From assembly GCA_963556495.2 (NCBI GenBank), contig OY747705.1, positions 5,671,501 to 5,735,500 of the forward strand: a stretch of 64,000 nt of DNA, written 5' to 3'. This DNA comes from Valencia hispanica. Taxonomy: Eukaryota > Chordata > Actinopteri > Cyprinodontiformes > Valenciidae. Shown one piece after another: positions 44,891 to 55,640 of the stretch (its first letter is position 1; each line of letters opens with the position of its first letter). The position numbers were made by a program, and so were the translations under genes. Under the pieces are notes generated by a model. It worked only from the letters and a program-made list of their open reading frames with translations, was not told where the DNA came from and did no database searches.

Positions 44891-45828
44891 CTACAACCTC
44901 ACCATCTTGCAGAACTTCATCGACAGCCTCTCACCCGGTACCTGCTCTGTTTACCTGTCCAGCTGGAACGCCTTCAAGGCCTTTCACGTAATGTATGGTC
45001 TCTTTCCCTTTTACTCCTTTGTTTATCTGCCAGTTCATCTCTCACTCGCATTCAATCCAAAAAATCCACATATCCACCACTAAATCTCATTTATCAGGAA
45101 TCAGCTTCTTCATCAAGCTGGCAACAGGTAACCCCTGTCCAGCTCTCGACCATAGCCACGTTCTGATGTTTTTCGGAAAGGTCTTAAAAAGCTAGAACCT
45201 TCCGCCACTTACCGCTCACCTCTGACCTCCTCACCCGTTGCAATCTCACGCTTCGTTCCGGTTACCTAACCCCCTTCATCGACCTAACTCTTCAGTCCAT
45301 GCTCTTGCTCGCTTATTTCAGTTTCCCGATATGTTCTGAGTTTGCCCCTTCCTCTTCTAGACACGATCCTTCCATTCACCCATGTCTCTCAGACATTTAA
45401 ATCCTTAGTCAGGACACCCTCATTTACACCCTACGTAGAAGTAAAACAGACCAGCTCGGCACCTCCGTCCGAATTCACTTATTCCGCCTCAGTTCCAGCC
45501 TCAGCCCCAGCCTCAGCCCCTAGGAACCCGTCACCTGCTACATTCAGCCTCTATCATCTGCTAACGCCTCTCCATTCAACCCACTTCTCATTACCGAATT
45601 CTGGTTCTGGTTCTGGTTCATCAATCACTCCCACCAGATTACTCGCCGGTCCGGTATCTCCCCTGATTTTAACTCCGGCCATTCAATCTGCAGGGGTACA
45701 GCTACCTCAGCCGCCAGGTCAGGGATATCAGACGACATCATCCAAATCTTAGGTCTGTTGTCCTCTTCAGCATACCGAACCTACATTCGTAATCTACACA
45801 ATCTGCGACGTGCTCATTCTCTTCTCTG
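44890..45828 (+). pseudogene. Ngaro tyrosine recombinase, broken
   Basis: The N-terminal SAM-like core-binding part reads GTCSVYLSSWNAFKAFHVMY. Then come STTKSHLSGISFFIKLATGN and LKKLEPSATYRSPLTS. The catalytic domain shows TLRRSKTDQLGT in DNA, FNSGHSICRGTATSAARQG and ISDDIIQILG..SSAYRTYIR, ending RRAHSLLC and a stop. The HxxR box (usually GHSFRIG) has Cys at the Arg position, while the final Tyr is retained. Together with frameshifts near 45190 and 45470 this makes the enzyme inactive. It normally joins circular element cDNA to the chromosome. Confidence 0.85.
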
Positions 45829-45853
45829 CTAATCTCTCCGACAAGACCTTTTG

Positions 45854-46018
45854 GGGGTCCTGAGCAGGCTCGGAAAGACGATTTCCCAAAGACTGCACCC
45901 CCACACTGAGTCTTCCTCCGGGTCTCCAGCGTTGCCTCTCCCCAGACCATTCAATTCAACATGCCTTCAATAAAATGTTAAAATTCTGAACCTGTAGCGT
46001 GGTCCTTGCTAGTGAAAT
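45854..46018 (+). repeat. Ngaro split repeat B1
   Basis: About 165 bp from GGGGGTCCTGAGCAGGCTCG to GGTCCTTGCTAGTGAAAT. It differs from B2 at one visible base (CCCAAAG versus CCCGAAG). Confidence 0.95.
45969..45974 (+). terminator. Polyadenylation signal AATAAA in B1
   Basis: TTCAATAAAATGTTAAAATT context about 45 bp before the repeat end. The same hexamer is at 47142-47147 in B2. Confidence 0.5.
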
Positions 46019-46199
46019 GGAGCTAACAGGTTAGCTGAGGTTCAGGAGCAAGGCCACGCCTCAAACCCGCTTCATAAATCCTAATCAGCCGTAACTCGAT
46101 TCACCCGGTACCACACGTCTGCTCTACATCTCTAATCCCACCAGGATACACATATAAACTCTGCCTGCCCTTCATCCCTCGTCTCTCGTTCGTTTTCAC
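46019..46199 (+). repeat. Ngaro split repeat A2
   Basis: Second copy of A, joined directly to B1. It carries the putative TATA box at 46153-46158. Confidence 0.95.
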
Positions 46200-47025
46200 C
46201 CCTCCCTTCCCCTCCCTCTAGGTCCAGGGTCCTGCCGACTCGCCTCTTCTTTTCAGGGTTCCTGCCAACTCTCCTCTTCTTTTCAGGGTTCCTGCCGACT
46301 CGCCTCTTCTTTTCAGGGTTCCTGCCGACTCGCCTCTTCTTTTCAGGGTTCCTGCCGACTCCCCTCTTTTCAGGGTCCTGCCGACCATCTCCTTTCCTTC
46401 GCAGGGTCCTGCCGACCATCTCCTTTCCTTCGCAGGGTCCTGGCGACCCTCTCCTTTCCTTCGCAGGGTCCTGCCGACCCTCTCCTTTCCTTCGCAGGGT
46501 CCTGCCGACCCTCTCCTTTCCTTCGCAGGGTCCTGCCGACCCTCGCCTTTCCTTCGCAGGGTCCTGCCGACCCTCGCCTTTCCTTCGCAGGGTCCTGCCG
46601 ACCCTCGCCTTTAACCCTCCCCTTTTTTCGCAGGGTCCTGCCGCCTCTCGCCTTTAACCCTCCCTTTTTTTCGCAGGGTCCTGCCGACCCTCGCCTTTAA
46701 CCCTCCCTTTTTTTCGCAGGGTCCTGCCGACCCTCGCCTTTAACCCTCCCCTTTTTTCGCAGGGTCCTGCCGACCCTCGCCTTTAACCCTCCCCTTTTTT
46801 CGCAGGGTCCTGCCGACCCTCGCCTTTAACCCTCCCCTTTTTTCGCAGCGTCCTGCCGACCCTCGCCTTTAACCCTCCCCTTTTTTCGCAGCGTCCTGCC
46901 GACCCTCGCCTTTAACCCTCCCCTTTGTTTTCGCAGCATCAATCGGGCACAGCCTCCCCGTTCTGCGCTCCAGTTTACTCCCGTACCACCTCTTCTAACG
47001 TCTCTCTCTTTTAGGTTCCGTCTGG
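46200..47025 (+). repeat. Minisatellite of splice-acceptor-like units between A2 and B2
   Basis: About 20 units sharing GGGT(T)CCTGCCGAC. They fall into three size classes in order: five of ~30 bp (ending CTCTTCTTTTCA), seven or eight of ~31 bp (ending CTCCTTTCCTTCGCA) and seven of ~43 bp (ending CTTTAACCCTCCCCTTTTTTCGCA). Every unit has a pyrimidine tract followed by CAG and usually G, a 3' splice-site consensus; the 43-bp class also has a CTTTAAC branch-like motif. The flank at 46995-47015 (TTCTAACGTCTCTCTCTTTTAG) is an even better match. Confidence 0.9.
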
Positions 47026-47191
47026 GGGGGTCCTGAGCAGGCTCGGAAAGACGATTTCCCGAAGACTGCACCCCCACACTGAGTCTTCCTCCGGGTCTCC
47101 AGCGTTGCCTCTCCCCAGACCATTCAATTCAACATGCCTTCAATAAAATGTTAAAATTCTGAACCTGTAGCGTGGTCCTTGCTAGTGAAAT
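47026..47191 (+). repeat. Ngaro split repeat B2
   Basis: Right terminus of the element, ending GCTAGTGAAAT before the AT-rich flank ATCTTTTAAGC. It contains AATAAA at 47142. Confidence 0.95.
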
Positions 47192-48401
47192 ATCTTTTAA
47201 GCAATATTTTATTGAGATACATGTGTCCAACCTTATCTTTGCTTTGTGTAGATGACCCAGTGTGTTGTAGTCCAAGACCCTCAGGAGATACTGCAGACAA
47301 GGTCAAATTTCCATTTGTCTAAAAAGCATAGCAGACAAAAAAGGTCTTTAAAAACAGATTTTTCAGGTTTGTCTAGTCCAGTGACATGCTCATTATTGTT
47401 GATTTTTGATTAGAAAATTCCTTTCAACTTTGCACTCCAAAAGTTCATTTTGAAAGTAAAAGAAAATGATTAAATATAAAAAAAAGATGAAATAAAGACA
47501 AAAAATTATCCAGCTAAACATATATTACTTGCTCTCAATAGCAGTAAAATAGTGATTTTATATGCACTTCACTCTCTTAGCTTCTGAGAAACAATGTTGC
47601 AGAGAAGATCATTTCTGCTACAGAAAGAAAAGATAAAAGAATCAAAGTATTTGCAGAAATGGCTTCTTCGGTTGAGCTTAGTCAGTTTGGATCATCCTGT
47701 AATCCAGATACAAATGAGATGTGATCAGGCTGGAAATACAAATGTAAATCCTAAAATGAACAAATCTAAAGAAAAGTATTATTACTGTAAACGTGGTTGT
47801 CTAATAATATGTAGCCCAAGAAACATAATTCTGTCGTGTTCCCTTTGGTTTGGTTTGCCGATTGGCCAGACAAAGTTCTCAAACAGCAGCATCTGAAACG
47901 ATGTGGGTTTAATCAAGGTAACATTTCATTGTGTGAGCACTTAGTTAATAAGTACACATTTATTTGGCATGTGCATTAAGAGCGTTGAACATGAAATGCA
48001 ATAAAAGCTGTTTTGTCCTTGCTCTCGCTCTCTATAAAATATTGAATAGTATCATAAATATTCAAATGGGAAAGATTTATACAAATAACACATTAAGTCA
48101 ATGTAAAGACCATCACATATAATAAACAAACACTGTCTACATGCATTTAAGAGCAGTTCATGGGTTTTACTGCTTGAGGCTAACACCATAGTGTTTGTAG
48201 ACCAATACACTGCAGTACACTTCAATGAATGGAGATAGATGAACAAAGGTTGTGCTGGATAGCTTAAATCTTGCAGAATGCATGTTACCTTCTCAGCGTG
48301 TGATACGTCTAATCATAGTTTTTATGTATTATAATTTACATATATCAAAAGAAATATGAAACAAAATTGCACATTTCTCTTGTGGAGAAGTTTTCTATGA
48401 A
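47192..48401. other. No gene recognised
   Basis: AT-rich. The 100-codon plus-strand frame at 47594-47896 is Lys-rich at its start with no domain that I recognise. Confidence 0.4.
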
Positions 48402-48673
48402 TACAGTGGGGCAAAAAAAAGTATTTGGCAGCCACCGATTGTCCAAGTTTTCCCACTTAAAAAGATGAGAGATGTCTGTAATTTTCATCATAGATACACT
48501 TCAACTGTAAGAGACAGAATGTAAAAAAAATCCAGGGAATCACCTTGTACTATTTTAAGGAATTTATTTGTATAACAGTGCAGAAAATAAGTATTTGGCC
48601 AATAACAAAAGTTCCGATCAATCCTTTGTAATGTAACCTTGGTTGGCAATGACAGAGGTCAAAGGTCTCCTGA

Positions 48674-48712
48674 GCCAAAATACCAGCTACACACCGTAGC
48701 TGGTATTTTGGC
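48674..48712. repeat. 17-bp perfect hairpin in the Tc1 gene
   Basis: GCCAAAATACCAGCTAC, loop ACACC, and the exact inverse. The right arm is normal Tc1 sequence (GTAGCTGGTATTTTGGC). The left arm stands where the other copy (32690-32720) has different sequence, so it is an inverted duplicate. Confidence 0.95.
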
Positions 48713-49287
48713 CCATTCCTCCATGTAGATCTTCTCCAGAGCTAGGATGTTTTGGGGCTGTCGCTGGGCAACACAGTCTTTCAACTCCCTCCACAGATTC
48801 TCTATTGGATTGATGTCTGGAGACTGGCTAGCCCACTCCAGAACCTTGAAATGCTTTTTATGTAGCCACTCCTTTGTTGCCCGGGCAATATGTTTGTGAT
48901 TATTGTCATGCTGGAAGATCTACCCATGTTTCATCTTTAATGCTCTCGCTGATGGAAGAAGGTTTTTATCCAGAATATCATGATACATGGCCCCATTCAT
49001 CCTTTCTTTAATACAGATCAGTCCTCCTGTCCCCTTCACAGAAAAGCAGCCCCAAAGCATAACGTTTCCACCCCCATGCTTCACAGTGGGTATGTTTTTC
49101 TTGGGATGCAACTCACCATTCTTCCCCCTGCAAACACTGCGAGTGGTGTTTATACCAAAGAGTTCTATTTTCGTCTCATTTCACCACATGACATTCTCCC
49201 AATCCTCCTCTGGATCATCCAGATGGTCTCTGGCAAAACTTGGATGGACCTGGACATATGCTTGCTTAACCTAGGGCACTGACAGGA

Positions 49288-49712
49288 TGGGATACATTTC
49301 CACAGCTATGCCAATGATACATAACTGTATTTTTCCATAAATCCTGATAAATCCAGTCAGTTAGGTAAATTACCGGCATGTCTGGAAGACATACAAATCT
49401 GATGACTCTAAACTTTCTGCTTTTAAATTCTGACAACACAGAAGTTGTGGTCGTTGGACCAAAAGCTCCAAAAAAGAGACTGCTTGATCAATCACTTCAT
49501 CTGGATGGTATTACATTGGCCTCTAGTAAAAACGTATAAAACCTTGGCATTGTTTTTGACCAAGACATGATATTCAAATCCTATATTAAACAGGTTTCTA
49601 GGATTTCCTTCCTTTCACCTGTATCAAAATGAAATGACTTTTCTTGTAAAGTCCCTTGAGATGACATCTGTTGTGAATCTGCACTATATAAACAAACTGA
49701 TTTGAACTGAAT
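49288..49712 (+). mobile_element. LINE RT fragment with 3' tail, inserted in Tc1
   Basis: The plus strand reads YISTAMPMIHN (a damaged YADDTQLY box), NPDKSSQLGKLPACLEDIQI, MTLNFLLLNSDNTEVVVVGP, LHLDGITLASSKN and LGIVFDQDMIFKSYIKQVSR. It then jumps to the 3' end TGACTTTTCTTGTAAAGTCC with TATATAAACAAACTGATTTG. The RT body is therefore internally deleted between ~49600 and the tail. It splits the Tc1 frame between its DNA-binding and catalytic halves, so it inserted after the Tc1 did. Confidence 0.8.
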
Positions 49713-50296
49713 GATTTTAATCCATGACAACATAGTGTGTTACTAATAGCAACCTTTGTTACTGTGGTCCCAGCTCTCTTCAGGTCATTGACCAGTCCCC
49801 CCTTGTAGTTCTGGGCTGTTTCCTCACCGTTCTCAAGATCATGTTTAACCCACGAGGTGAGATCTTGCATGGAGCCCCAAATTGGGGGAGATTGTCAGTG
49901 ATCTTGTATTTATTCAATTTTCTAATAATTGCTCCAACAGTTGATCTCTTCTCACCAATCTGTTTGCCTATTGTAGATTGGCTCATCCCAGTCTTGTGTA
50001 GGTGTACAATCTTGTCCCTGGTGTCCTTAGACAGCTCTCTGGTCTTGGCCATGGTGGAAGTTGGAGTCTAACTCTTTGAACGTGTGGACAGGTGTCTTTT
50101 ATACAGATAACAAGTTCAAACAGGTGGCATTAATACAGGTAACAAGTGGAGGATAGAACAGCTTCTTAAAGAAGAAGTAACAGGTCTGTGAAGGCCATAA
50201 TTCTTGCTTGGTTGTAGTTGCTAAATACTTATTTTCTGCAGCATTATACAAATAAGTTCTCAAAGATCATACAACGTGATTTCCTGGATTTTTGAT

Positions 50297-50910
50297 TTGC
50301 TCAATGCATTTACTTAGCATTTGGCTAGGTTCAAAGTTACCTGGTGACATTGTAATGCAATCTGTAATGTAATCATCTGCATAGTTATGGTAACTAATCT
50401 TATTGGTTGTTATAAACTTGGATAGCGGGAGCATGTAAATATTAAAAAGGAGGGGCCCTGAGATGGAGCCCTGGGCCATGCAACATGTGATTTCTGTATG
50501 TCCAGATGAAAAGTTGCCTTTTGACACAAAACCTGTATTTTAGGTAGGACTCAGACCAGCCAAGTACTGTACCAGAGAGTTCAACGCTACTTTTCAGTCA
50601 TTTTAATTGTATGTCCTGGTCAACAGTGTGAAATACTGCACTGAGGTCCAATAGTAGCTGCAGTAACATGTATACGACAGTGCTGTGGTGAGCATGGAAA
50701 GCAGACTGAAAAACATCAAAGTGGTTGGTCATTGTTAGGAAGCTCTTTAACTGTTGAAACACAGCTTTTTCAATAATCTTGCTGATGAATGGAAGATTAG
50801 AGATTAGCCTGTAGTTCTACATTAACGTGTTGGTCAGGCTGTTCTCCTTGAGCAGTGGTTTGATAACCTTGCCTGAGGGAACACACTTGACAAGAGGTAT
50901 GAGTTCTCTA
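50297..50910 (-). pseudogene. LINE RT fragment ([17 protein letters not shown] type)
   Basis: The minus strand reads NHFDVFQSAFHAHHST, LLLDLSAVFHTVDQD (motif A region, with the second Asp-containing DLSAAFDTVDH pattern altered) and [18 protein letters not shown]. It then gives [20 protein letters not shown] (YADD box kept) and [14 protein letters not shown]. It has stops and a frameshift between motifs. Truncated on the left at the Tc1 terminal repeat. A different subfamily from L2 copies A-C. Confidence 0.75.
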
Positions 50911-50944
50911 TCTGAATCAGATCAGGCCCAATGACAGGGAAATG

Positions 50945-51260
50945 TCATAGTGTGGTGTCTTTCCTGTCGCTGTCTGTCACTGCGTCCTTGATTGTCCCCA
51001 GCTGCCCCGAGATTCCCTGATTGTCTCCCTGATTACCTTTCCCGTGTATTTATACCCCTCTGTGTTCCCATGTCTTTGCTGGTTTTTCGCATGACGTTTC
51101 TCATCATTCCTTGTCAGTGTCTCATCAGTCCTCAGTTTTCCATGTGTACCTGTACACCTGAGTTGTTAACCCTGACTGAGATCTTAAATGAAGAGTCTTT
51201 TTTTCACCATTTATGTCTATCTGCATCTGAGTCCACACCCCCAAAACATATGGACACATG
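50945..51260 (+). repeat. LTR-like or retroelement 3'-end repeat
   Basis: Opens TGTCATAGTGTGGTGTC and has a pyrimidine-rich middle with CCTTTCCCGTGTATTTATAC (a possible TATA region). It ends with CTGCATCTGAGTCCACACCC followed by GGACTCAGCAGAGG. Layout and wording match teleost LTR-type repeats that I remember, but no second LTR or coding region is adjacent. Confidence 0.35.
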
Positions 51261-51264
51261 CCAC

Positions 51265-53810
51265 AAGGACTCAGCAGAGGGACGTAAAGACTCATCATTT
51301 GCAGGCACCTGACTGATTGGTTTTATATGACATTTATTTTAATTTTATGGTTTGTCTGGTTATATGCACCGGGATTCTACTTACAGGGTTGTTAGACAAT
51401 GGGTCTAGAATTAATGTCTGGTTCCCTTCTATATCAGATGTCTGTAATTACCAGATGTGGTGGAGGAGAAATACATCTGGTATTAGTCCCAGATGCCTGG
51501 TGTAGTCCAAATTTTGGCTTTAGTTGAGTTCCAAATCTAACTTTTTTCAACAAGAAGTTATCTGCGCTTGGATCCTTTACAAACCTCACCATGACAGGAG
51601 GAGGTTTAAAGTTGTTTTCCAATCGCAGTCAAATTTACTCTTTCCGGTTGACGCAATTTATCTGAATAGTTTTTTTAAAATATATTTCTTGTTGTTGTTT
51701 TTTAAAGCAATAACAACCCGAAATGAAATAGGAGTAATGAGGATATTTTTTATTTAAGGAGTAGAAAGTACAGATAATTCAGTGAAAATGTATGGAAGAG
51801 AAGTAAAAAGTAGGCTAAACGATAATTACTCCAGTGAAGTATAAATATCGCCAAACTTAAAAATCTACTCAAGTAAGGTCACAAAGTATTTGTACTTGGT
51901 TACTGACACCTTCGCCCTTTTCACTGCTGGGTCAACAGCAACTAATTAAACCATTATGACTGCCATGTGTAAAACCCACAAGTTTCATTTTGCGTTAGAT
52001 GGGTCCGATTTAAAACCAAAAAACCTCTAAGACTTCAACACTTATACGTATACTAAAATGTTGGATTAGCATCAGAATAATGAGCTGATTGTCTCTCATC
52101 TGCTCACCCATCACACAGTCTAAGTGGGTTAATGTGCTGCTTACAGCTTCACGTAACACTGATTGTTTCCCACTGAATCCATAAATGGTATTTCGGACTA
52201 CATGAAATACCACTGTTCAAGTGGTATGGCGGTGTTAATAGATCTTCCCCTAAAAGCTGTGTTTAGCTCCAGTTTTCCATCTGCACTTTCTGCTTAATGA
52301 GGTCCTCCATGCTCTCCTTATCCTCAGATGATTTACCTGTTGGATTATTCATCAGCCTTTGCTTTCTCTTTTTTTCTTGGTGTTTTTGATTTCCAGTATA
52401 TTGAGGTTTAGTACTTTACCTTGACCCTACTTGCAACCTGCCTCTTACATTTGGGCCCTCATTACCACTCCAACATGACAGAACAGCTAAAATAAATAAG
52501 TAAAAGACCTTGAATTATTATGCTATTGTGCTCATAATGAGTGTATATTATACCGTACCTGCAATCTACATCATCATTCATTTGAGGTTTAATTATGATA
52601 TGAGTTTATGTTCTTTGTTGATTTTCTTTCTCCCCCTGTTATGCAAGTTCAAAGTAACAAAGCTTCATGTCGAAAAATGATCAAAGTTCTCCTGAAGATA
52701 TCTTAAGTGAATCCTCTAAGGGGCTGAATGCACACTTTAGCTGGAGAGGTCCATTATAAAATGCTGATGTTACATAAGCTCAGTAATCACAAGTTGACAT
52801 AAAGTCACAAAAATAATGATGTTGAGTGTGTATCCTCCTCAACAACAATTATAATCTTTGATATCTTCTCTTCGACTCATGCAGCTTTTAAATGGAGACC
52901 TCAAGCCACTTTATAAACACAAAGATGTGTATAACACTTGATTCATTTATCCATTCTCCCTCTATCTTCAAGGACTGCAGCCAACTGGTGAAGAAGTAGA
53001 AGACAAGAAACACCAAACAGGTCATTAGTTTCTTTTTAATGATTTTTAACAAGGGAAAAAAACCCATTTCCACTTGGATTGACTTCATGTGTTTTGCTTT
53101 CCCTGGACTGTTTCAGATAAACCCTAATTTGTTTCCATTTTAGTCACAGCCCTCCTTGGTCCTGTTTTACCGTTCCCTCTCTGTATTTTCTTTGTGGCAT
53201 CTGCTTCTAAAGCAGAGGCCCATAGTAGGAATGAAACTAGGTCCTGGGCTTCAAATAGCAGCCCACTTCATCCCAGGGGTGCACAGCAACGAAAGGCAGA
53301 GACGAACAGAGTCGGCATGCACACACACAAATACACACACTGAATGAAAATGAGCAATACCAGGTGAATTGTTTAATGAAGACGATACTTCTTATTTGCC
53401 ACCACAAATGTTACCTCTTGGACACACACAGAGCAGTAATAAATGCATTGTTTGAAGCTGTCTTTTCAAGATGTCAAAGCCTATGAGTGCTACCGGTGCA
53501 GCTGGCAGGTTATGTATAGAGCACTTTCCTGTAAGATGTCTTTAAAGTGCTTTGAGGTTTGCTAGCTGTTTCTCTATTTGCCAGTCTTTCACCAGATGCT
53601 CATTGTTTATCATGTAGTCTAATGGCAGGAAGTGCAGTGTGAGTGGATATGTATGAATGTGAGTCATTGAAAAGACAAACATTCAGAGCCTTACATATAT
53701 TTTCTTAATATTGGTGGATCTTTTAAATTGCTTGACGTGGGTGAAACTTTTGAGTTTAGTGACCCTGCTGAAGGAACTAACCTTTCCAGCTCCAGCTGCA
53801 ATTTTCTAGA
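51265..53810. other. No gene recognised
   Basis: Scattered frames of 60-106 codons without motifs. The short (CA)n-like tract at 53317-53340 and 53425-53432 is the only simple repeat. No element boundaries seen. Confidence 0.4.
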
Positions 53811-54104
53811 TCTGGGGTCTCATTTATAAAACTTTGTGCGAAGTCCTTACTAAAACCATACTTAAGCGCCAAAGAAATCTTCCGATCTAGAATACCCTGA
53901 GGACATACAGGTGCATGCAATTCCCACTTTATAAATCCCACTCTCCCTAGAAATGTGCTTAGGTGATTTTGGATCATATCCCACCTCATACACAACCACA
54001 TTCTGCCATAAACAGTCAATGCAAAGTCCAAAGTGAATATTCTGCATAGACTCAAGCCGGGTGATTTGTGGCATTTCACCAGTAACTATGGCAACCCAGA
54101 TAAT

Positions 54105-54776
54105 TCCACTGACACTGATGTTGCTTGCCAGAGGACCTCAGGACCGCAGAGAATGTTCATGTTTTTAAGAGCAGGCTCAAGACTCACCTTTTTAGCTTAG
54201 CTTTTAACTGATTACTATTTATTACTGTTTGTTTAATTGCTCTGCATGTTTTATATGATTATATTTTTATCTGTGTTTTACTATTTAATCTTAGCACATT
54301 AATTTGCTGTTTATTTTTATACTTTAATTTATCTTAATCCCCGTTCCAGTGTTTCCTCTATGGGAGCCCTCTGCCCCGGGAGCAGTGGTCGGCTGTGGCT
54401 CCCTGGGTGCTCTCCAGGTAGAGCTTGGGTGGAGGTGGGGGTTTTGGCCTTGCCTCCACTGGGCGCCCGGTGTCAGCGCCTCGGCTGCTGCTGTTAATCT
54501 ACCGCTGCCGGGGCAGATGGCTCCTCTGATGGCGTTTCCTTGCATGGTTCATCTGCACTCGGCCCAATGTCCTTTTTTGCTGTTGCTTTTAACTGTGTGT
54601 GTGGATGGGAGTTGGGTTGGGGGGAGGGGGGTATAACTGTGACCATGCTTTTAAACCTATTGGAGAGGGAAGGGAAGGTGGTTTTATGTGGGGTCATTTT
54701 AATCTGTAAAGCACTTTGTGATACAACTTCTTGTATGAAAAGCGCTTTATAAATAAAGTTTGATTTGATTTGTTGG
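54105..54776 (+). mobile_element. LINE 3' end (RT terminus, UTR and tail)
   Basis: DRRENVHVFKSRLKTHLFSL-like coding sequence (CTCAAGACTCACCTTTTTAG) ends in a stop. A GC-rich ~450-bp 3' UTR follows, then GTAAAGCACTTTGTGATACA and AAAGCGCTTTATAAATAAAG with a (TTTGA)n tail. The tail form differs from the L2 copies A-C. The UTR is unusually GC-rich and uninterrupted, suggesting a younger insertion. Confidence 0.7.
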
Positions 54777-54811
54777 TGATGTAGAAGTATGGAAAAGCGT
54801 TTTATTGCAAT

Positions 54812-54900
54812 CAGTCAATCAATCAATGTTTATCTATATAGAGCTTTACACAGCCAAAAGGTGACCAAAGTGCTTTACAATAAATGACAAAAATATAGTT
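54812..54900 (-). repeat. LINE/SINE 3' tail fragment, (AATC)n
   Basis: CAGTCAATCAATCAATG followed by TTTATCTATATAGAGCTTTA and GACCAAAGTGCTTTACAAT. This is the antisense AGCGCTTTA-type tail common in fish. Confidence 0.55.
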
Positions 54901-55513
54901 AGCAATAAGAAAATGTGTAAGAAGAGTAAAGAGATTGAAATCAAATGTAACAGGAGCACAAGCGAACAAATAATAAATATATAGTTTGAATTATATGATT
55001 ACTTATTGTAACAACATTATGATGTGAATAAAAGCAAATTAGAATAAATAAAAACTAAATTACAAGAGAATGTAATCAGCACTCCTAGGTTTTAAAACCA
55101 CGACAGAAAAGGCTATCAATCAAAACTCGCAATTCCAACTCCAAACTGGCCACGGTGTGTCTGAGAGATGGTTTTATACCCAAACCCACGGGGTGTTTCT
55201 CTGAGACCATGTCTGTGACGTAAAGAGTGGAAAAGATGTACCGCTCTCCACCAGTCACAAATTTCAAATGCAGTAGCAACACTCCAACCCTAGGAGGGCA
55301 GCACTAAGACGTTTTTAGACCAAAAAGTGTAGAATTAAACAAGTTTACACGAACATTTTAAAAAATTCGCAGAAACTGAAAGATGTCATTGGTAAATATC
55401 AATTTATACAGTTTAGAAGCAAAATAAATGTTTTGGGGTTTAGTTACTCCTTTAAGGATTGCGTACAATTTCACACCTCGTTTTGTGCTAAAGCAGGCTT
55501 AATAAATGAGGCC

Positions 55514-55640
55514 CAAGAGCTTTGCGATGGCCACTCCAAAAAAATGACAGGATGGATAGAACAAGGAAGGAACGAAAGATGGTACATGGGTGGAAAAGAT
55601 GGAACAAGGATGGAAGGAAGGCAAAGGAAGGAAGGACGGG
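55514..55640. other. Purine-rich lead-in to the AAGG array
   Basis: Irregular GGAAGG/GGATGG-rich sequence grading into the perfect array. No gene. Confidence 0.6.

Larger units (their letters stand above)
42457..47191 (+). mobile_element. Ngaro-type (DIRS-order) retroelement with split direct repeats
   Basis: The organisation is A1 (42461-42641), internal region, B1 (45854-46018), A2 (46019-46199), minisatellite, B2 (47026-47191). This A1...B1-A2-B2 order is the hallmark of PAT/Ngaro elements, which integrate by a tyrosine recombinase and make no target duplication. AAAT recurs at the left end, the B1/A2 joint and the right end, as expected for crossover at a short shared core. The interior encodes decayed RT, RNase H and tyrosine recombinase. 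A1 and A2 differ at one base that I could see, and so do B1 and B2. Confidence 0.9.
48640..50052 (-). pseudogene. Tc1-like transposase, broken
   Basis: Minus strand. ATG at 50052 opens [20 protein letters not shown], then [19 protein letters not shown], the paired helix-turn-helix DNA-binding domain. After the LINE insertion (49288-49712) the DDE domain continues: FARDHLDDPEEDWENVMW then a stop and N where W-S-D is expected, so the first catalytic Asp (codon 49178-49180) is changed. [31 protein letters not shown] (second Asp kept) and [18 protein letters not shown] (third acid kept) follow. A hairpin at 48674-48712 replaces the expected sequence near the C-terminus. Dead by stop, Asp loss and insertion. 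Confidence 0.9.
48404..50296 (-). mobile_element. Tc1-like transposon, large copy, interrupted
   Basis: A TA (48402-48403) precedes CAGTGGGGCAAAAAAAAGTA. The left terminal repeat runs ~200 bp (through CCAGGGAATCACCTTGTAC and GTGCAGAAAATAAGTATTTG). The right end carries the inverse of its inner part (AAATACTTATTTTCTGCAGC, ATCATACAACGTGATTTCCT). The right repeat stops at 50296, where a LINE fragment begins, so the outermost ~100 bp are lost. Confidence 0.9.
53815..55513. mobile_element. Short inverted-repeat element split by a LINE
   Basis: The left end GGGTCTCATTTATAAA and the right end, inverted, GGGCCTCATTTATTAAG match a common fish terminal motif. The left portion continues GTGCGAAGTCCTTACTAAAA and the right ends TTGTGCTAAAGCAGGC. 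The LINE at 54105-54776 and the repeat at 54812-54900 lie inside. The intervening parts are not similar enough to known copies to fix target duplications. Confidence 0.45.

Noticed and set aside
46132..47077. Minus-strand frames with GRTLRRKG / VGRNPEKKRR repeats
   Set aside because: Antisense translation of the Ngaro minisatellite; unit lengths of 30, 31 and 43 bp do not preserve a frame through the array.
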